Shown piece after piece: positions 31,994 through 32,849 of a stretch of DNA of 32,849 bases; position 1 is the stretch's first letter, and each line of letters begins with the position of its first letter. The translations under genes were made by a program, and so were the position numbers. The notes below the pieces were generated by a model that worked only from the letters and a program-made list of their open reading frames with translations, was not told the origin of the DNA and searched no databases. Origin of the DNA: Bradyrhizobium canariense (GTDB lineage Bacteria > Pseudomonadota > Alphaproteobacteria > Rhizobiales > Xanthobacteraceae); contig NZ_VSST01000088.1 in NCBI RefSeq assembly GCF_019402665.1, forward strand, positions 1-32,849, read 5' to 3'.

Positions 31994-32602
31994 CTACTTG
32001 CTCCGCTTGCGAGGGCGCGCCGACTTGGCGCGCAACCGCTCCAGCTGCCCCTTGGGCATGGACAGGCAGATCTCGCCGACCCACTCCAGTTTCACGCCGA
32101 CGATCTGCTTGGCATTGAAGCTGGTGAGATTGACGACGGAGGGGGATTTACCCCGCTCGATAGTCTTCAGATAGCGCTCGCCGGTCTTGAGCCGGACCAC
32201 GGCCTCCTCGCCGTAGAAGCTCGACAGCGGATGGCGCTGGTCCTTGTAGACCACGATGACGTCGCCGCTCTCGTATTTGGGCAGCATCGAATCGCCCACG
32301 ATCTCGAATGCGATGGTCTCCTCCATGATCGGAAAGGGCAGCGCGATGTCGCCAAGGCCTTCCGGGGGAACCTGCTCATAATCCGGCTCGATCACGGCAC
32401 CGGCCCCGACGCGACCCATGATCGGCGCGAGATTGAGCTCGAGATATTCCATGATCGGGATGATTTCCGAAGCCTTCACAAGGCGCTCGCCGCCGAGGAT
32501 CTCCGAGACAGCGCCGGGGCGAACGCCCATGGCAGCCGCCAGGCCACCCTTGCTCTTGCCCGTCTTTTCCAGGCCCCGTTCGATCATTGCAGCGTCCAAC
32601 AT
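31994..32602 (-). CDS. S24 (LexA/CI-like) transcriptional repressor
   Basis: A 202-residue protein with an N-terminal helix-turn-helix (about 10-55, LAAAMGVRPGAVSEILGGE) and a C-terminal S24 peptidase-like domain. Catalytic Ser105 (VGDSMLPK) and Lys146 (YLKTIER) are in place, and an Ala67-Gly68 pair (VGAGAV) lies where LexA/CI proteins self-cleave. This fits a DNA-damage-inducible, self-cleaving repressor. The C-terminus is basic (RPRKRSK). The ATG at 32602 follows GAGGGAAT; the longer open frame is upstream DNA. It is divergent from a GcrA-like gene, with operator dyads at 32641-32655 and 32698-32712. Confidence 0.85.
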   Translation of the reverse strand: MLDAAMIERGLEKTGKSKGGLAAAMGVRPGAVSEILGGERLVKASEIIPIMEYLELNLAPIMGRVGAGAVIEPDYEQVPPEGLGDIALPFPIMEETIAFEIVGDSMLPKYESGDVIVVYKDQRHPLSSFYGEEAVVRLKTGERYLKTIERGKSPSVVNLTSFNAKQIVGVKLEWVGEICLSMPKGQLERLRAKSARPRKRSK

Positions 32603-32640
32603 GGTGATTCCCTCGATTGTCCATCGTCCCGCCTCTTGTA

Positions 32641-32712
32641 ATCCGAAATTCGGAATTGATGCAATTATGAATATCAGAATTGTCGCTTGACTTCGACTTC
32701 GGAATACCGGAA
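32641..32712. promoter_or_regulatory. Two operator-like dyads (repressor sites 3 and 4)
   Basis: Site 3: ATCCG-AAATT-CGGAA (32641-32655). Site 4: TTCGG-AATAC-CGGAA (32698-32712). Both share the 5-5-5 layout of sites 1 and 2. Site 3 lies 39 bases upstream of the repressor ATG and site 4 lies 57 bases upstream of the GcrA-like ATG, consistent with auto-regulation and control of the divergent gene. The spacer is AT-rich in between. Confidence 0.65.
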
Positions 32713-32768
32713 TGTGGGCTCCGCCTCGCGATCGTGCGATCGGAGGAGGCGCATCACAGGACAGCAGC

Positions 32769-32849
32769 ATGGAACCGGGCCATTGGTCGTCGGAGCACTC
32801 CGACGCGCTTCGCGACTATTTTCTCAAGGGAATGTCTTATGCGGAGATC
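32769..32849 (+). CDS. GcrA-like cell-cycle regulator (N-terminal fragment)
   Basis: Partial gene cut by the window edge, 27 codons from the ATG at 32769: a start MEPGHWSSEHSDALR and then YFLKGMSYAEI. The W-x-x-E/H...L...G-x-S-y-x-e-I pattern is that of the GcrA family N-terminus, which binds sigma-70 and methylated DNA in alphaproteobacteria. AGGA lies seven bases upstream. The rest lies outside, so the assignment is moderate. It is divergent from the S24 repressor, a pairing also seen in phage-derived regions. Confidence 0.6.
   Translation, partial: MEPGHWSSEHSDALRDYFLKGMSYAEI

Noticed and set aside
1..32849. tRNA or rRNA genes, CRISPR arrays, insertion sequences or integrase genes
   Set aside because: None seen on either strand by reading; no spaced repeats, transposase motifs or clover-leaf T-loop signatures noticed, though a dedicated search was not possible.

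Overview
The window looks like chromosomal DNA of a high-GC alphaproteobacterium, most probably Bradyrhizobium or a close relative. The grounds are the GC-rich codon use, long antisense shadow ORFs, a palindromic intergenic repeat of a type common in Bradyrhizobiaceae near base 100, a GcrA-like gene at the right edge, and a dctA gene with a sigma-54 promoter as in rhizobia. This placement is inference; no marker gene is present.

Bases about 1000-23915 form one large purine-nitrogen scavenging island. From the left: a forward operon of a DUF3830 protein, PuuE-type allantoinase and a fused OHCU decarboxylase/HIU hydrolase (UraD-UraH). It converges, with a 4-base overlap, on a reverse operon of a molybdenum hydroxylase (FAD subunit plus a fused [2Fe-2S]-Moco subunit) and an NCS2 purine permease. 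A divergently transcribed 8-oxoguanine-deaminase-type amidohydrolase follows. Then come two complete BMP-type (nucleoside-like) ABC importers, both on the reverse strand, separated by a putative Tsx-like outer-membrane channel. The second importer operon also encodes a biuret-hydrolase-like cysteine hydrolase and a guanine-deaminase-like enzyme. A forward allantoate amidohydrolase closes the island. Together these could import purines or nucleosides, deaminate and oxidise them, and carry 5-hydroxyisourate through OHCU, allantoin and allantoate to ammonia. No urate oxidase is seen in the window.

Intergenic spacers of this island carry -24/-12 (sigma-54) promoter matches at the right strand and distance from the starts: upstream of the second importer operon, on both sides of the hydroxylase/deaminase divergence, upstream of the first binding protein, and weaker ones before allC and DUF3830. 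This suggests nitrogen (NtrC-type) control; the activator is not visible.

Bases 24000-32849 are more mixed: a possible glycosidase-like orphan, dctA with a textbook sigma-54 promoter, three small hypothetical proteins including a zinc-ribbon protein, a MoxR AAA+ ATPase / CoxE-type VWA protein pair, a quinone oxidoreductase, a small unknown protein, and an S24 (LexA/CI-like) repressor divergent from a truncated GcrA-like gene. Four copies of a 15-bp dyad (TTCCG-N5-CGGAA type) lie on both sides of the repressor and are probably its operators.
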